DNA from: Bisporella sp. PMI_857
Lineage: Eukaryota > Ascomycota > Leotiomycetes > Helotiales > Helotiaceae
Assembly (NCBI GenBank): GCA_021307315.1
Contig: JAJSPD010000029.1
Coordinates: forward strand, 186,001 to 250,000
Reading direction: 5' to 3'
Length of the DNA stretch: 64,000 nucleotides
The first letter of the stretch is position 1. Every line of letters starts with the position of its first letter. The position numbers were made by a program, and so were the translations under genes. The notes below the pieces were generated by a model. That model worked only from the letters and a program-made list of their open reading frames with translations. It was not told the origin of the DNA and ran no database searches. Below, piece after piece: positions 1 through 10,421 of this stretch.

Positions 1-759
1 ATGTGTCATTGAGTTGAATACTCATTCTGGAGTTTCAGTGCCATTTTTGTTTGGAGAGGAGCCTCTGAGTTAAATTGACTCCTTCTCTTTCGTTCCTTTA
101 CGGATACTGTATCGCTTAAGCAGAATGGATTTGCCTTCTTGTCGTGATTCCTGAACCGAAACCGAGTAATGTAAGGTTGATGCCATCCAGTTATCAATTT
201 CTCTCTAGCCCGATAGAGGCAGAATTATTGTTTCATTGGCTTTCTTATAATATTTAGGAAAATAAGCCGTATCGTATCTTCGAGTTCAATATTAGTTTTG
301 CCTTATAGTAGTTGTAACCAAGGTAACTCAGTTTGTCTGGTTTCTCCAAGAAGGATCTAAAGACGGCCTGAGGCTTTCCTGGTATTAACTAAGTTTTTTT
401 TGGGGGCCTAATGCGGAATATGGTGTAAATGCTATGAGAAACTTCTACAGAGAAGAAATCCTTAGATCATCGCTAATAATCTGAATATGGTCGTTATTGC
501 TGTAATTAACAATCGACTCAGGAGGCTGATCGCATGCTCATCGTATTGCTGAGAAGTCAGGAAAGTGGATCACAACCTTTATTATAACGTATCTATCCAC
601 CACGATGAATCACAATGGCAAAGCTCAACCCCTAAACAATGGTGAGTTTAGTCGCCCAAGCTACCTTGTTCGCCAATTCAAGAAAGAGTTATTCAGACCC
701 TCAGCAACGCAATCGAGGGCAATAATGAAATCTGGCGGTGAGTATCTAATTTCACCAGT
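1..759. other. intergenic, left edge
   Basis: AT-rich sequence with only short open frames in all six frames and no recognisable protein motif. It lies downstream of the flavin monooxygenase gene, so it should hold that gene's 3' UTR and polyadenylation signal. I could not pick out a convincing signal. Confidence 0.5.
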
Positions 760-2574
760 CTATCTGATCCCAATATATTCTACTCGCTCTTCTGGCTCAG
801 GAGGATAGACATTGAACTTATACTGACTCCCCGGATGGGATGGATCAAGCCTACTCTCGCCTTTGATGCCGTAAAGGTTTTCTCGCGCCGTACCGCCTGG
901 AACAGGGTACTGCTGACCATTCTCTCCTAGCCAACCTCTATTTTCGAGCTCAGGAATAAGATATTTGACGACATCTTCCCAGGCTTGAGGGACCACTACA
1001 TGTCCAATGTTGAATCCATCAATATCCGATTCGAGGATGAAGTTTTCCATAGCATCGGCGACTGTTTTTGCAGAGCCGACACTTACATTCCCACTTCCTC
1101 CTACAGCATGATACTCAGCTAGAAGCCGTGGGGTCCAAGAATCGTATCCTGATGGTTTATTCAGAAGCCTCTCAATTTGGGGTGTCGTTCGGTCTTTTAA
1201 CAAAGGATGATTTGGATCTGTCGGAAACTCCTCATCAATCGGAAACTTGCTTAAGTCAACTGAAGCTGTGCTCCCAAACAATGCCAGTCCACCTTCGGGC
1301 AAAGCATACTGTCTATGCCGGTTATACTTCTCTTGTGCTTCATCGTCGGTCTCACCGAGGACTGCTGTAAACTGTGTAAAGAATTTGATCTTCATTGGGT
1401 CGCGTCCTGACGCAGCTGCCAATTGACGAGTTTTCCGAACTTTTTCTCCAACAAATGTAGCGCTGCGGCCCCCAAGGAATACACACTCAGCATGTTTGGC
1501 CGCGAAAGCAGACCCTGTCCTGCAACAACATTTAGGACAACCAACATTCTTATACTCAAAGGGTCACTCATGCAGACATTCCAGCCTGGAATATGACCGG
1601 AGTTCGCTGAGGACTTGGATCAACTTGGTGCGCACTGACACACCTAAAATATTTTCCTCTATGTTCAACTTTTCTTATTTTTGCCGGATCAGCATAAGTT
1701 GATATAGAACTGTCTTTGATCACTGCATCATCTGCCCAGGAGCCTTCCCACAGCTTGTAAGTAAGACTCAAATATTCTTCAGCAATGGCGTATCGAGTAT
1801 CATGTTCCGGATGACTTTCTAGACCAAGCGCTCTGGCTGACGTGTCTGACCACGAAGTTACTACATTCTATCACAAGTTTATTAGTTCCCAATCATCTCA
1901 AAAGTGGTCTATCAATATTACCCATGCGACTCTTCCGTTAGTTATGTGGTCGAGCGTCGAAAAACGTTTAGCTAGTAAAAATGGCGGTTCGAAAGTTGTG
2001 CAGGAAGTGATCCCGAAAGCGAGACTTTCGGTTACTGCAGCCATGGCAGGAACAACAACAAAAGGATCATAGAGTGGCCATTGGGTAGCAGATCGGATTG
2101 CAGGCTCATGGCTTCCCTTATAAATGTCGTGCGTACCAAAGTTATCCGCTGATGGAAGCATGAGTATTCATAAGGGCTCCTAAAAATTCTACACATACCA
2201 AGAAATAATGCATTGAATTTTCCACGCTCAAGAAGCTTTGCGAGCTCAATCCAATAACCTAAACGATTCTTTGTCGTCGTTCTATCTTCAGGATTTTGCC
2301 ATTGGCCAGGACTAGAAATTATGTAGCTCTTAGCACAATGGGCATATTTTTGGAGTTTCACAAAGCACTCTTGTTCACCGTGCAATATTTGAGCCTCTGG
2401 CTTTTTGGCATACCTTACATGACCAATGCCATTCATATCAAATGCATTTAGCAATATCCTCTTCTTTCTGCCCTCGGGCGTGTATCCATTCTTTCTTTCT
2501 GGGACTTTGGGCATTCCATTGTGGTCTCTCTTCTTTGGTGGTAAATCACCTTCATTTATGGGCTTCGGAGACAT
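760..2574 (-). CDS. FMN-dependent monooxygenase, NtaA/SnaA/DszA family
   Basis: Five exons, complement(760..1519, 1578..1867, 1922..2148, 2199..2328, 2419..2574), give 520 residues. The ATG at 2574 is the first of the open frame. The protein matches the bacterial-luciferase-like (LLM) monooxygenases that use reduced FMN to oxidise nitrilotriacetate, pristinamycin precursor or sulfones. Visible family blocks in order are ILLNAFDMN near the N-terminus, SPGQW, YWIELAKLLERGKFNALFLAD, the SHEPAIRSATQWP loop, PAMAAVTESL, PPFLLAKRFSTLDH, GRVAWNVVTSWSDTSARALG, PVIFQAG, GSAFAAKHAECVF, and a C-terminal half with FKFFTQF-like and YHAVGGSGNVSVG segments. The intron at 1520-1577 has a weak GTCTGC donor, but it is the only splice that restores the QAG-M-T-GSAFAAKH block. 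Substrate unknown. Transcribed away from the MFS gene at 3637, so co-regulation is plausible. Family certain, substrate not. Confidence 0.88.
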
Positions 2575-3636
2575 GGCTTCTTCGCTGTTAGCTCATGAGT
2601 ATCAATGAGTGATATGATGCCGTGTACCAGGAGAACCCCACAAGAAGACAGATCACAAAGATTTTCTCGTCGGACGCAATGGCCGAATTTATTGATATTA
2701 CTTCTGGAAATAAACTTATCCTCATCATGTTCAATGCATGTAGAAATGCAAGTAAGTCTGGCACTGAGGTGGATCTCATAGAATCTACGCGGATATTCGT
2801 GACAGTGGATCCAAAAGACGTCTTCTTAGATAGCTGATATTGTATACTATTGGATTGATTATGGCACACACAGCCAAAAGTGGGGGAAATGTTTCTTAGG
2901 AGCTTCGCTTAATTCAGGGGATGGATTCAGCACAGTCAGGTTCCCAGAGATACATCATCTCAGTCAAAATGGCACAATCTCCAGGTCCGGTTTTTGACCA
3001 AGCTTATCGTTCAAATCTAGTGCACCAGCTGCCAGCCTTCCGAGTTTTGTTATATAGATGATCAGATTCGTGCTTTCGCATACTTGAGTCAAAGGTTGCC
3101 AAGAAATGCTGCCACAATGACTTGCGGAACACCACCGTTTAAGGCTCCAACTTAATGGTCTAGCCCCTGACTGAAGATGTCCATAACCAATGATAGCAAA
3201 GATCTCCCTAACTCTCATTTCTCTACTAATAAAAGGCGTGGGATTGAACAAAAGGGGGACAAGTCTAAACAGTCTCTTCGGCTGATACAACCAAAACCGA
3301 GAAGTATTACTAGGACCGCATTATCGGTATATTCGCCGAAAGATATCATTGACTCCCCCCACTCTTGGTTGCCTTTCACTGCACCGGCATTATTAAGATA
3401 ACAACCAATTCCAAGATTTGCAAAGACCTGCTGTTAATACTGCCAAGATAGAGAGTCCACTTATGATTTACAAACTTGAAATATCGTGATGGTGGTCAAG
3501 TAGCACGAATATATATAGCACCCACTTATTCGAAACAAACGTACATAAAAAAGGCATTCCATCGTGATGGACTATATGAGGAGAGCCTACGCTCTCAAAC
3601 TGCCGGCTCTCCCGTCCTTAGGATATCTTCATCATT
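2575..3636. promoter_or_regulatory. shared divergent promoter region
   Basis: 1,062 bp between two head-to-head genes, the monooxygenase (minus) and the MFS carrier (plus). A TATA-like run (ATATATATAG) sits at 3510-3519, about 120 bp before the carrier ATG. The small open frames here look like noise. Which transcription factors bind is not visible. Confidence 0.5.
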
Positions 3637-5509
3637 ATGGCTGGACATAGCAAGGCCTCGGCCGATGAAATCACCGCCATTGACGCCACTTCAGATACGC
3701 CATCGGATGCTTCTCTCAAGGGAGACGCGAGACCTACTATTAACAGAAAAGTTGCGAAGAGCCCAAGATTATGGAGCTGGTTTGACGAAAATGACGGACC
3801 TGAAGAGCGCAAGCTCGTTTTTAAACTGGACGTTTATATCATGGGTTTCGCGTTTGTTGGGTATTGGGTGGGTTGTTCTACTTCTCTCCAAGTCAGAGTT
3901 GTTTGAAAGGAACAAGTTATTCATACAATCTCAGGTCATGTTCCTTGACCGAACAGTTTTACAAAACGCTTACGTGAGCGGAATGAAAGAAGGTAGTGAT
4001 ATCTTTGATTCTCGTAACAGTAAACTCTAATTATTGGTAGAACTGGAATTGTTTGGCAATGAATTTGTGAACCTGAACACATTCTATAATGTTGGGTACA
4101 CGATGTAAGTGGATAGATGTTTAGAATTTAATCAATGCGTTCGTTTAGCCCATACAATTAGAGCTGCTATTCCAGCAACACTTCTCCTTACATTCGTTCC
4201 GGCACAACGGACGGTCCCTACAACCATGTTCCTCTGGGGTTTGTTCACATTGCTCTGCTATCAAGCGAAAAGTTATTCCCAGCTTGCTGCCTTTCGGTTT
4301 TTCGTTGGCTTGTTCGAAGGTAAGGGCAATTGTTTTGAGAGATCTTGAATAACATGGTGTTACAGGTCCATACTTTACATCCATTCAATATATAATGGGC
4401 AGCTGGTATCGTAGGTATGTGTCAATGATTGAACTGAGCGAAGGGCTCCACGGAAAACTAATCTAACTCTAGAGATGAACTCGTTCGACGTGCAGGTTTC
4501 TTCTATGTAGCATCTGCCGTCGGAACCATGACCTCTGGTCTTCTGGCGGCACGAATCGTAAAAGATCTCGACGGAGTTGCGGGACACGCAGGTTGGCGAT
4601 GGCTCTACATCGTCGCCGCACTAATCACCTTCCCCATCGCTATCTGGGGGTTTCTCGCCTTCCCAGGGACGCCTAACAACAAGAAGCGTTGGATGTTTAC
4701 TGAATCTGAATATGCTGTGGCAAGAGAGAGGATGGTCGCCCAAGGGCGTGTGCCACCCACTGGCCTTGGATCTAATCTAAAGACTGTGCATCGATTCGTG
4801 CTGAAATGGCACTTTTGGCTGTTAGTGCCGCAGACGATGATTTGGTATCTTACGTTCATGGCAAATAGTCAAGGAGTGTATACTCTATGGCTGAAGTCAA
4901 CGTATAAGAAGGAAGTCTCTAAAGTCAACAATTACACGGTATGCTAAGCGAGATTGCGCAGATAGAGAACATGCTAACCGGTGTTTCCTTCAGGCTGTCA
5001 ACCCTGGGCTTGGTATAATTTGGACATGGGCTTTCTCCTGGCTGGTTGATAAATACGACGACAGAGCCAGGATACCCATCTTCTTCTTCATTTTCGTCGT
5101 CCGTTTCATCGCCAACTTTGGATTCGTTCTCTACGACAAGTCCTCCTTTGCATGGAAATGGTTCACCATCGCAACCGGCTACATGGAAGTCGCCCTCTCA
5201 CCAATCGTTTACTCCTATGCAAACATCATCTGTGCTGGCGATGCTGAAGAACGAGCTTTTATTCTTTCATCTATGTTGGCTTTTGCATATACATGTAACA
5301 TATGGGTCCCCCTTTTGACATTTAGGACGGTCGAGGCACCGAAGTATCCAAAGGGATTCAAGCAGCAGCTCATTGCACATCCAATTTATCTTGGGTGGAC
5401 CCTGATGCTGTTCTTTGTGGCGAGACGGGGGCAGAGGAAGAGGAAGGCCCAGACGCAAGTTGAAAGTGATGAGAGGGAAGACAGCGAGGCGGAGGCCGCT
5501 AGATCTTAG
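3637..5509 (+). CDS. MFS anion:cation symporter, DAL5/allantoate-permease family
   Basis: Seven exons, 3637..3867, 3935..3992, 4041..4104, 4162..4319, 4366..4414, 4473..4938 and 4994..5509, join in frame to 513 residues. The sequence is that of fungal DAL5/TNA1/Liz1-type proton symporters for small organic anions at the plasma membrane. Evidence: cytosolic N-terminus ending in EERKLVFKLDVYIM; a first helix YWVMFLDRTVLQNAYVSGMKE; FGNEFVNLNTFYNVGY; helices with AAIPATLLLTFVPAQ, FLWGLFTLLCYQAKS and RFFVGLFEGPYFTSIQYIMGSWY; then GWRWLYIVAALITFPIAIWGFLAFPG; a central loop; and the C-terminal helix bundle ending in a charged EREDSEAEAARS tail. Family members carry allantoate, nicotinate, pantothenate or sulfonates; this substrate is unknown. 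The divergent flavin monooxygenase suggests it imports that enzyme's substrate (inference). Confidence 0.9.
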
Positions 5510-6015
5510 TGTTGTGATGAGTGAGATCGATGGCAGGGATTCAGGCACTCTCCGATGGGCTTCTGCTTGCTTTGACCTGTGAATCGAACGCGCAGGTGCG
5601 TCGTATAATAAACAGGCCAGGATTAGATTAATTCAGGAATAGATACTTTGCTCATTGTGGGCCTAACGCAAGCTTTCTGGCTTAATCAGCATACATAATG
5701 GCCTGATGTCACTACTAGATATTCATAAATATCTCGTCACGTGCTCGAAGCGCCGTCTAAAAATATGGTTCAGTCTGATTGGCGCCCACCGCCAACGGCA
5801 GGGTGGACCTTGTCCCCAGCTTCCCCTGCCAATTGTGGCTTTCATATCCTCCTACTGGCTAGAATCTTGCTGATCGCTCATGCAGGCGTTATTTATGTCC
5901 CGTTAGCCGCTAACCTTCTATCAACCCCACCCTGTCTGACAGACATATCTACATCCAGTGTCTCTGACTCTTCTCAACTTTTTTCTAATCGTGACAAATT
6001 CCATCTTTAGCCAAA
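5510..6015. other. intergenic, promoter side of secreted-protein gene
   Basis: 506 bp between the MFS stop and the next ATG. It holds a CACGTG E-box-like hexamer around 5738-5743. The rest is featureless, and the open frame at 5741-6010 has no recognisable motif. Confidence 0.4.
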
Positions 6016-6752
6016 ATGAAGCTCTCAACTGCTAGTCTGGTTGCGCTGAGCTATAGCGCCTGCTGTGCAGCGCTGGGAGAGATCAAAGAGTAAGTCTGCA
6101 GAAAGATGGGAGCCGCTAAGCGCCACAATGCTGACTCATCCAGGCTGGAAAGAAAAAGCATTGACAACAGGGAGGCTGCGAAGAAGGATAATACGGGAAC
6201 TTGTAGTATCGGAATTGGGCGGGAAAGTATGTTCTACCCCCTTCTTTTCAGGGGCATGGAGCTCAGGATGTACCCCGAATTCCTTTCAGGCGCAAGCACA
6301 TGCTCTCAAGTCATAACTTGATATGCACTGCTCCTCCACATCTGCAAGCAAGAAAAGAAATGCTAACGGTCCCAGTGAACTCCATCAATTGGGATATAAC
6401 GGTCTACAACGTGCCTCAACTGCAACGCCAGGATGTGAATATCATCGCCACCCTCAAGCATGTACCTATGCCTAAAGGCGGCTCCGTTACTGTCCCTTCG
6501 CCTGCCAAAGCCATCACTATCACCAACGTCGACAACGCCCCCGTCTTCACCTACGACGAGCCGGTCATCAAGGCGCCATTCCTGGATCCGAAGACGGGCG
6601 TGACAAATGTGGAGCTGAAGTTTGAGATTAAGGATGGGAACGTGACATGGACGAGCGACGATTGTGGGCCGGTCAATGTGGCATTTACTGGAGGGCGGGA
6701 GGGCTATAGCTGTGATTTCCCGTGTACGGTTAGTTTAGAGAGGGAGCTGTAA
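6016..6752 (+). CDS. small secreted protein, unknown family
   Basis: Three exons, 6016..6089, 6144..6226 and 6376..6752, join in frame to 177 residues. It opens with a clear signal peptide (MKLSTASLVALSYSACCAAL), followed by a charged stretch ELERKSIDNREAAKKDNTG and a globular domain that looks beta-rich (alternating hydrophobic runs such as DITVYNVPQL, VNIIATLKHV, AITITNVDNAPVFTY, VELKFEIKDGNVTW). Four cysteines remain in the mature part (TCS, DDCG, YSC, FPC), enough for two disulfides, the last pair in a SCDFPCTV ending. Intron 2 (149 nt) is longer than others here but has a normal GTATGT donor and CCCAG acceptor. I do not recognise the family. Size, secretion and cysteines fit an effector-like or cell-wall protein, which is inference only. 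Confidence 0.72.
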
Positions 6753-8831
6753 TGCTGAGGCCAGGAATTGGCGGGATTATGTGCAGGATGAATGGAGTTT
6801 GGGTTTAGCGGCTTATGATTCTCTGAGGGGGCTTATTTTATATTTGGATTTATTTGGCTGCATATTTTAGATGTGGAATCCAGGGAAATATGAATGATTA
6901 TGCTTACCCATTCTGGGCTTTCAGCCTGCGGGATAAAATTTCCCTCCAGCTTTAGCGAGACGTATCTGTTCTTTTCTTGTTGCATTTTATTCAGTCTTGC
7001 TTGATGGGATGACTGGCTCATGGAGAGATTGCAGCATTGCAGCATTGCCGCTACCGCCAACTCGCTCGTCCGTAGATCCAATGGACAACTCGTGAACTGC
7101 AGCACCATCAATAACACTAACTACATCCACCTCTTTGAAAAGGCATGAGTGTTTCTTGAGTATGCATCTAATGTAGATGTACTGGCGTTTTACAAAGGAG
7201 CTTCCCTCAATCTGCTGAGAAGCATCTACTCAGAGCTCACTCACACCCTGCATTGAGGCTAGAGTTAAGGATGAAGCTGCTTCCTGCGGAAAGTAACTAA
7301 AAATTTAGGGACTCTCCGCAGGTTGAACGCGGGACCTCTTGCAGGTTTCGCTTCATGGAATTTGGCATGCCAGGAGGTATCCGGAGCGAGAATCATGCCA
7401 ACTAGACCAAGATTCCTTAATATTTTTGGAGGCCAGTTGCTAATTGGCGTCATAGGTAGTGGTATTAGGGAGCAAGGCGGTGGGTTTAGGTTAGTTGTTA
7501 AGGGTTGTAGTGTTTAGGAATGAGTAGGCTGGACGGTGAAAGTTGGGCTGTTTGTGCATGTATTGTCATCGAGCTTTACAGGTTTACTGAGGATGATAAA
7601 TTTGTATGGTGTTTCAACTTGAGACAGATCATATGTTCGACCTGTCTTCTGTTGACAATAGGTGGTAGAGTAGGTTCTTCCTGTATGTGGCAAGGACTGT
7701 GAAAGTATTGGCGTAGCTGTCTGATGCCATAGGCGTTATGTAGTAGGTTGTAGTGAAATGAATGTACTAGCGATTTACGGCGTAAGGAAAAAAGTGACAA
7801 CAAATTGGGTTTAAGAACAACATATACGCAATGGAGGTTTAAAATATGAGAAGATAGTTATAAAGGGGCTTCGTATATTTGGCATAGATAGGTTCAGCAC
7901 TTCTAGATCAAATATCTTGGCTACATGGTAGGAGACTCTGGCTCTTGAGTGTTTGACCTAAGTTGGTCATTGAATATCTTACATGTGAATTTTTTTTTAA
8001 AAAAAAATTAAAGTAGGCTACTGATCATACTAAATACTTATTTGGTACCGCACAGTACTAACATAGAAACATGATATTTGCAGCTTTTACACATTGAAAT
8101 GCGCTTTTCAGTTACTTGCTTCCTGTTTCTCGAGCCAACAAAAAGTTTTACGGATATAGTTCCTAGCATAAATAACCTGAAGCTTTCATCTCGGTTAAGC
8201 ACCTCTTTGGGTTTAGCTATTTTCGATACAAAGAGGACGTGAGGCGGACCATTTCACCTTCTGATATCAAATATAGTATCTGAGCTATCATTCCAAGTCG
8301 CATACTACGCTGAAAGTATAATAAAAGCAGTTATGCTTGGTCTTGATTATCTAATGTATCAGAATATTACCCTTTTTTTCATTGTTGTTAGTCCTTGCTC
8401 TACTGCCATTTTGCTGTCACTGCCATAATCCGTAATGTATGCTTTCGAAAGCAAATCTTCCTATGAGAACATGAAAGATCTTCTGCACTCCACGGAGGAG
8501 CATGGCTGTAAAGCCCTTGGAAGTTATCGGTTGCAGCGTTGAATACTTACTTCCTACACCCCATGGTTCATACAAATGCTTCTGGTAAGACCGGTGATGG
8601 CTGTAAGCTAGCAAATAAATTATGACCGCCCACCTAAGTACAAGGAAATGTTTTCCATGACAAAGGTTTATGCAATACGTAGTGACTTTAAATAGGAATT
8701 CATCACAATATCTTGGCACAGGATAGGGAGATTATTCAAACTGAGAAACGACATAGGCATGTTCAAACTGTCTGCGTTTGAATAATTTTTTTTTTTTGTT
8801 GATAAGGGAACCGGCTATGGTGCAAATGCAA
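6753..8831. other. gene-poor AT-rich stretch
   Basis: 2.1 kb with no supported gene. It holds the 3' ends of two converging genes, T-runs near 8783-8800 and a perfect T9A9 block at 7990. Open frames reach only about 100 codons and carry no family motif. Confidence 0.5.
7990..8007. repeat. T9A9 self-complementary block
   Basis: Nine T followed directly by nine A, a perfect 18-bp palindrome in AT-rich DNA. Such runs bend DNA and exclude nucleosomes. It may also simply be low-complexity drift. Confidence 0.6.
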
Positions 8832-10421
8832 TTAAGCCTTAGATAGCTTGAACCCAGCCAGTGCCTTCCTTTGCAAGATGCCAGTGGGATCATACTTCTT
8901 AGCTGCAGCCAACATAAGGTTGAAATTCTTAGTGCCGTAGCTTCTCAGCGGGTTCTGGGTCGAATCGACATAGTTAAGATATTTCCAAGCCACATTTCCA
9001 CTGAGTTTAGTGGCGTAAGCCTCAATGGCCTTCACCACAGCAGTGACCTTGGGACGAAGGATGGCTTCGTGGGCTACGGTCGAGGCATCAGCCGTGATGA
9101 GCCACAAAACAGAGTTAGTAGTCACGGCGTCCATTCCAAGCACGTTACCGCCTTTGCTGACACCGATCTTGGCAAAATACGCTGGTAGGGGCTGGAAGAG
9201 GCTTTGGGTGGAGAAGGCATCGGCTGGGACGCCAGAGGCGAGGATCTCCTGGACCATCACGCCGTGAAGACGGGCTGCTTCTTTAATGATCCGAGCGTCA
9301 TTCTTGAAAGTCAGTGAGAACCAAATGTTCAATCTGTTGGCTGGGAAGAGGTACGCATTTGCCATGGCGGCCATGCTTCTGGTCTGGACGTCATCAAAGA
9401 GAGCTGGAACGGCGCGGATCTCGTCAAATGATGAGGCATTAACTACTCCGGTGGTGGAGACAAGGATTTGCGCAATGGTGATCTCTTGGAACATACTAGG
9501 GCTGTAGGTGAAGCTGATTATGTGTGCATCATCACGGCTCTTCTCATTGTTGTCGGTAAACTTGACGAATGCATCAATCAAAGCATCACCGTCGGTGCGG
9601 TTGGAGATGCGGATTCCTCCCCAGAGATCCTGCGCCGGGAATGCTTCGACATCGAAACGAGTCACAATACCAAAGTTCCCCGAACCACCCTTCAATACCT
9701 TCCAGAGGTCGGCGTTGGCGTATTTGTTTGCACTTACGATACGACCGTCAGTCAAGACCACTTCGAAATTACAAACATTGTCGATTCCGAATCCAGTTCT
9801 TCCAGTGTAATACGAGTTGCCGCCACCGGTTAGGAAGCCACCAATACCGACACTACCGTCTCGTCCACCCGTCACAGTAACGCCGTAGTTAGTCGCAAGA
9901 CGATCAAATACACTTGCCCATGATGACCCCGGGCCAAGTGAAGCGACGTTAGTAGTCTTGTCATAGGTTGCTGTATTTAAAAGACCAAGGTCAATGGTTA
10001 TGCCCGCCTTAATGTTACTTCCTCCTGCCCATTGAGAGTGACCACCGCTGCGAACAGCGAAGTTTGATGAGGATGTGGAGAGAATTTTCACGACATTGGC
10101 GACTTCAGCCGTGTTACGTGGTTGAATGATACAATTAGGCCCGATACGTGCATCGATAGACCAATATGATGCTTCACGAGCTACGTATTTGGTCTCTCCT
10201 GGGTAGTAGAGCTGAGATCGCAGACCCGCAAGATATAGAGCTGTACACTGGAGGGTAACGCATCAGCTATGAACGGCATTGTCATACTTTAAATAATCAC
10301 TTACACCATCAATAGCTGAGGTTGAAGCACCAGTCTCTTGAGGTGCAGCAAGAATGGGACTGGAAAACATCAAAGCTGTTGTAACTAGCGCATATGCGCT
10401 TGAGATGGTGTTTAAGAACAT
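8832..10421 (-). CDS. secreted FAD-linked oxidase (berberine-bridge type)
   Basis: Two exons, complement(8832..10247, 10305..10421), give 510 residues. Residues 1-26 form a signal peptide ending near SPILAAPQ. The FAD-binding (PCMH-type) domain follows: a Pro-rich entry segment (NCIIQPRNTAEVANVV), the flavin-attachment motif RSGGHS with His109, GLLNTATYD, GGRDGSVGIGGFLTGGGNSYYTGRTGFG, and FEVVLTDGRIV. LWKVLKGGSGNFGIVTRFD closes the domain. The C-terminus has the BBE segment WKYLNYVDSTQNPLRSYG and ends KYDPTGILQRK. The Cys that makes a second flavin bond in bicovalent members is not seen in the GIGGFLTGGG loop, so a single His link is expected. Such enzymes oxidise carbohydrates or secondary metabolites extracellularly; this substrate is unknown. 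A TATA-like TATACTTAATA lies about 120 bp upstream. Confidence 0.92.

Noticed and set aside
605..1771. Plus-strand open frames (605-808, 1068-1370, 1496-1702)
   Set aside because: They lie next to or antisense to the monooxygenase exons and have no motif of their own.
5570..5600. Possible tRNA T-arm-like string (GTTCGATTC on the minus strand)
   Set aside because: No matching acceptor stem, D-arm or anticodon arm could be folded around it.
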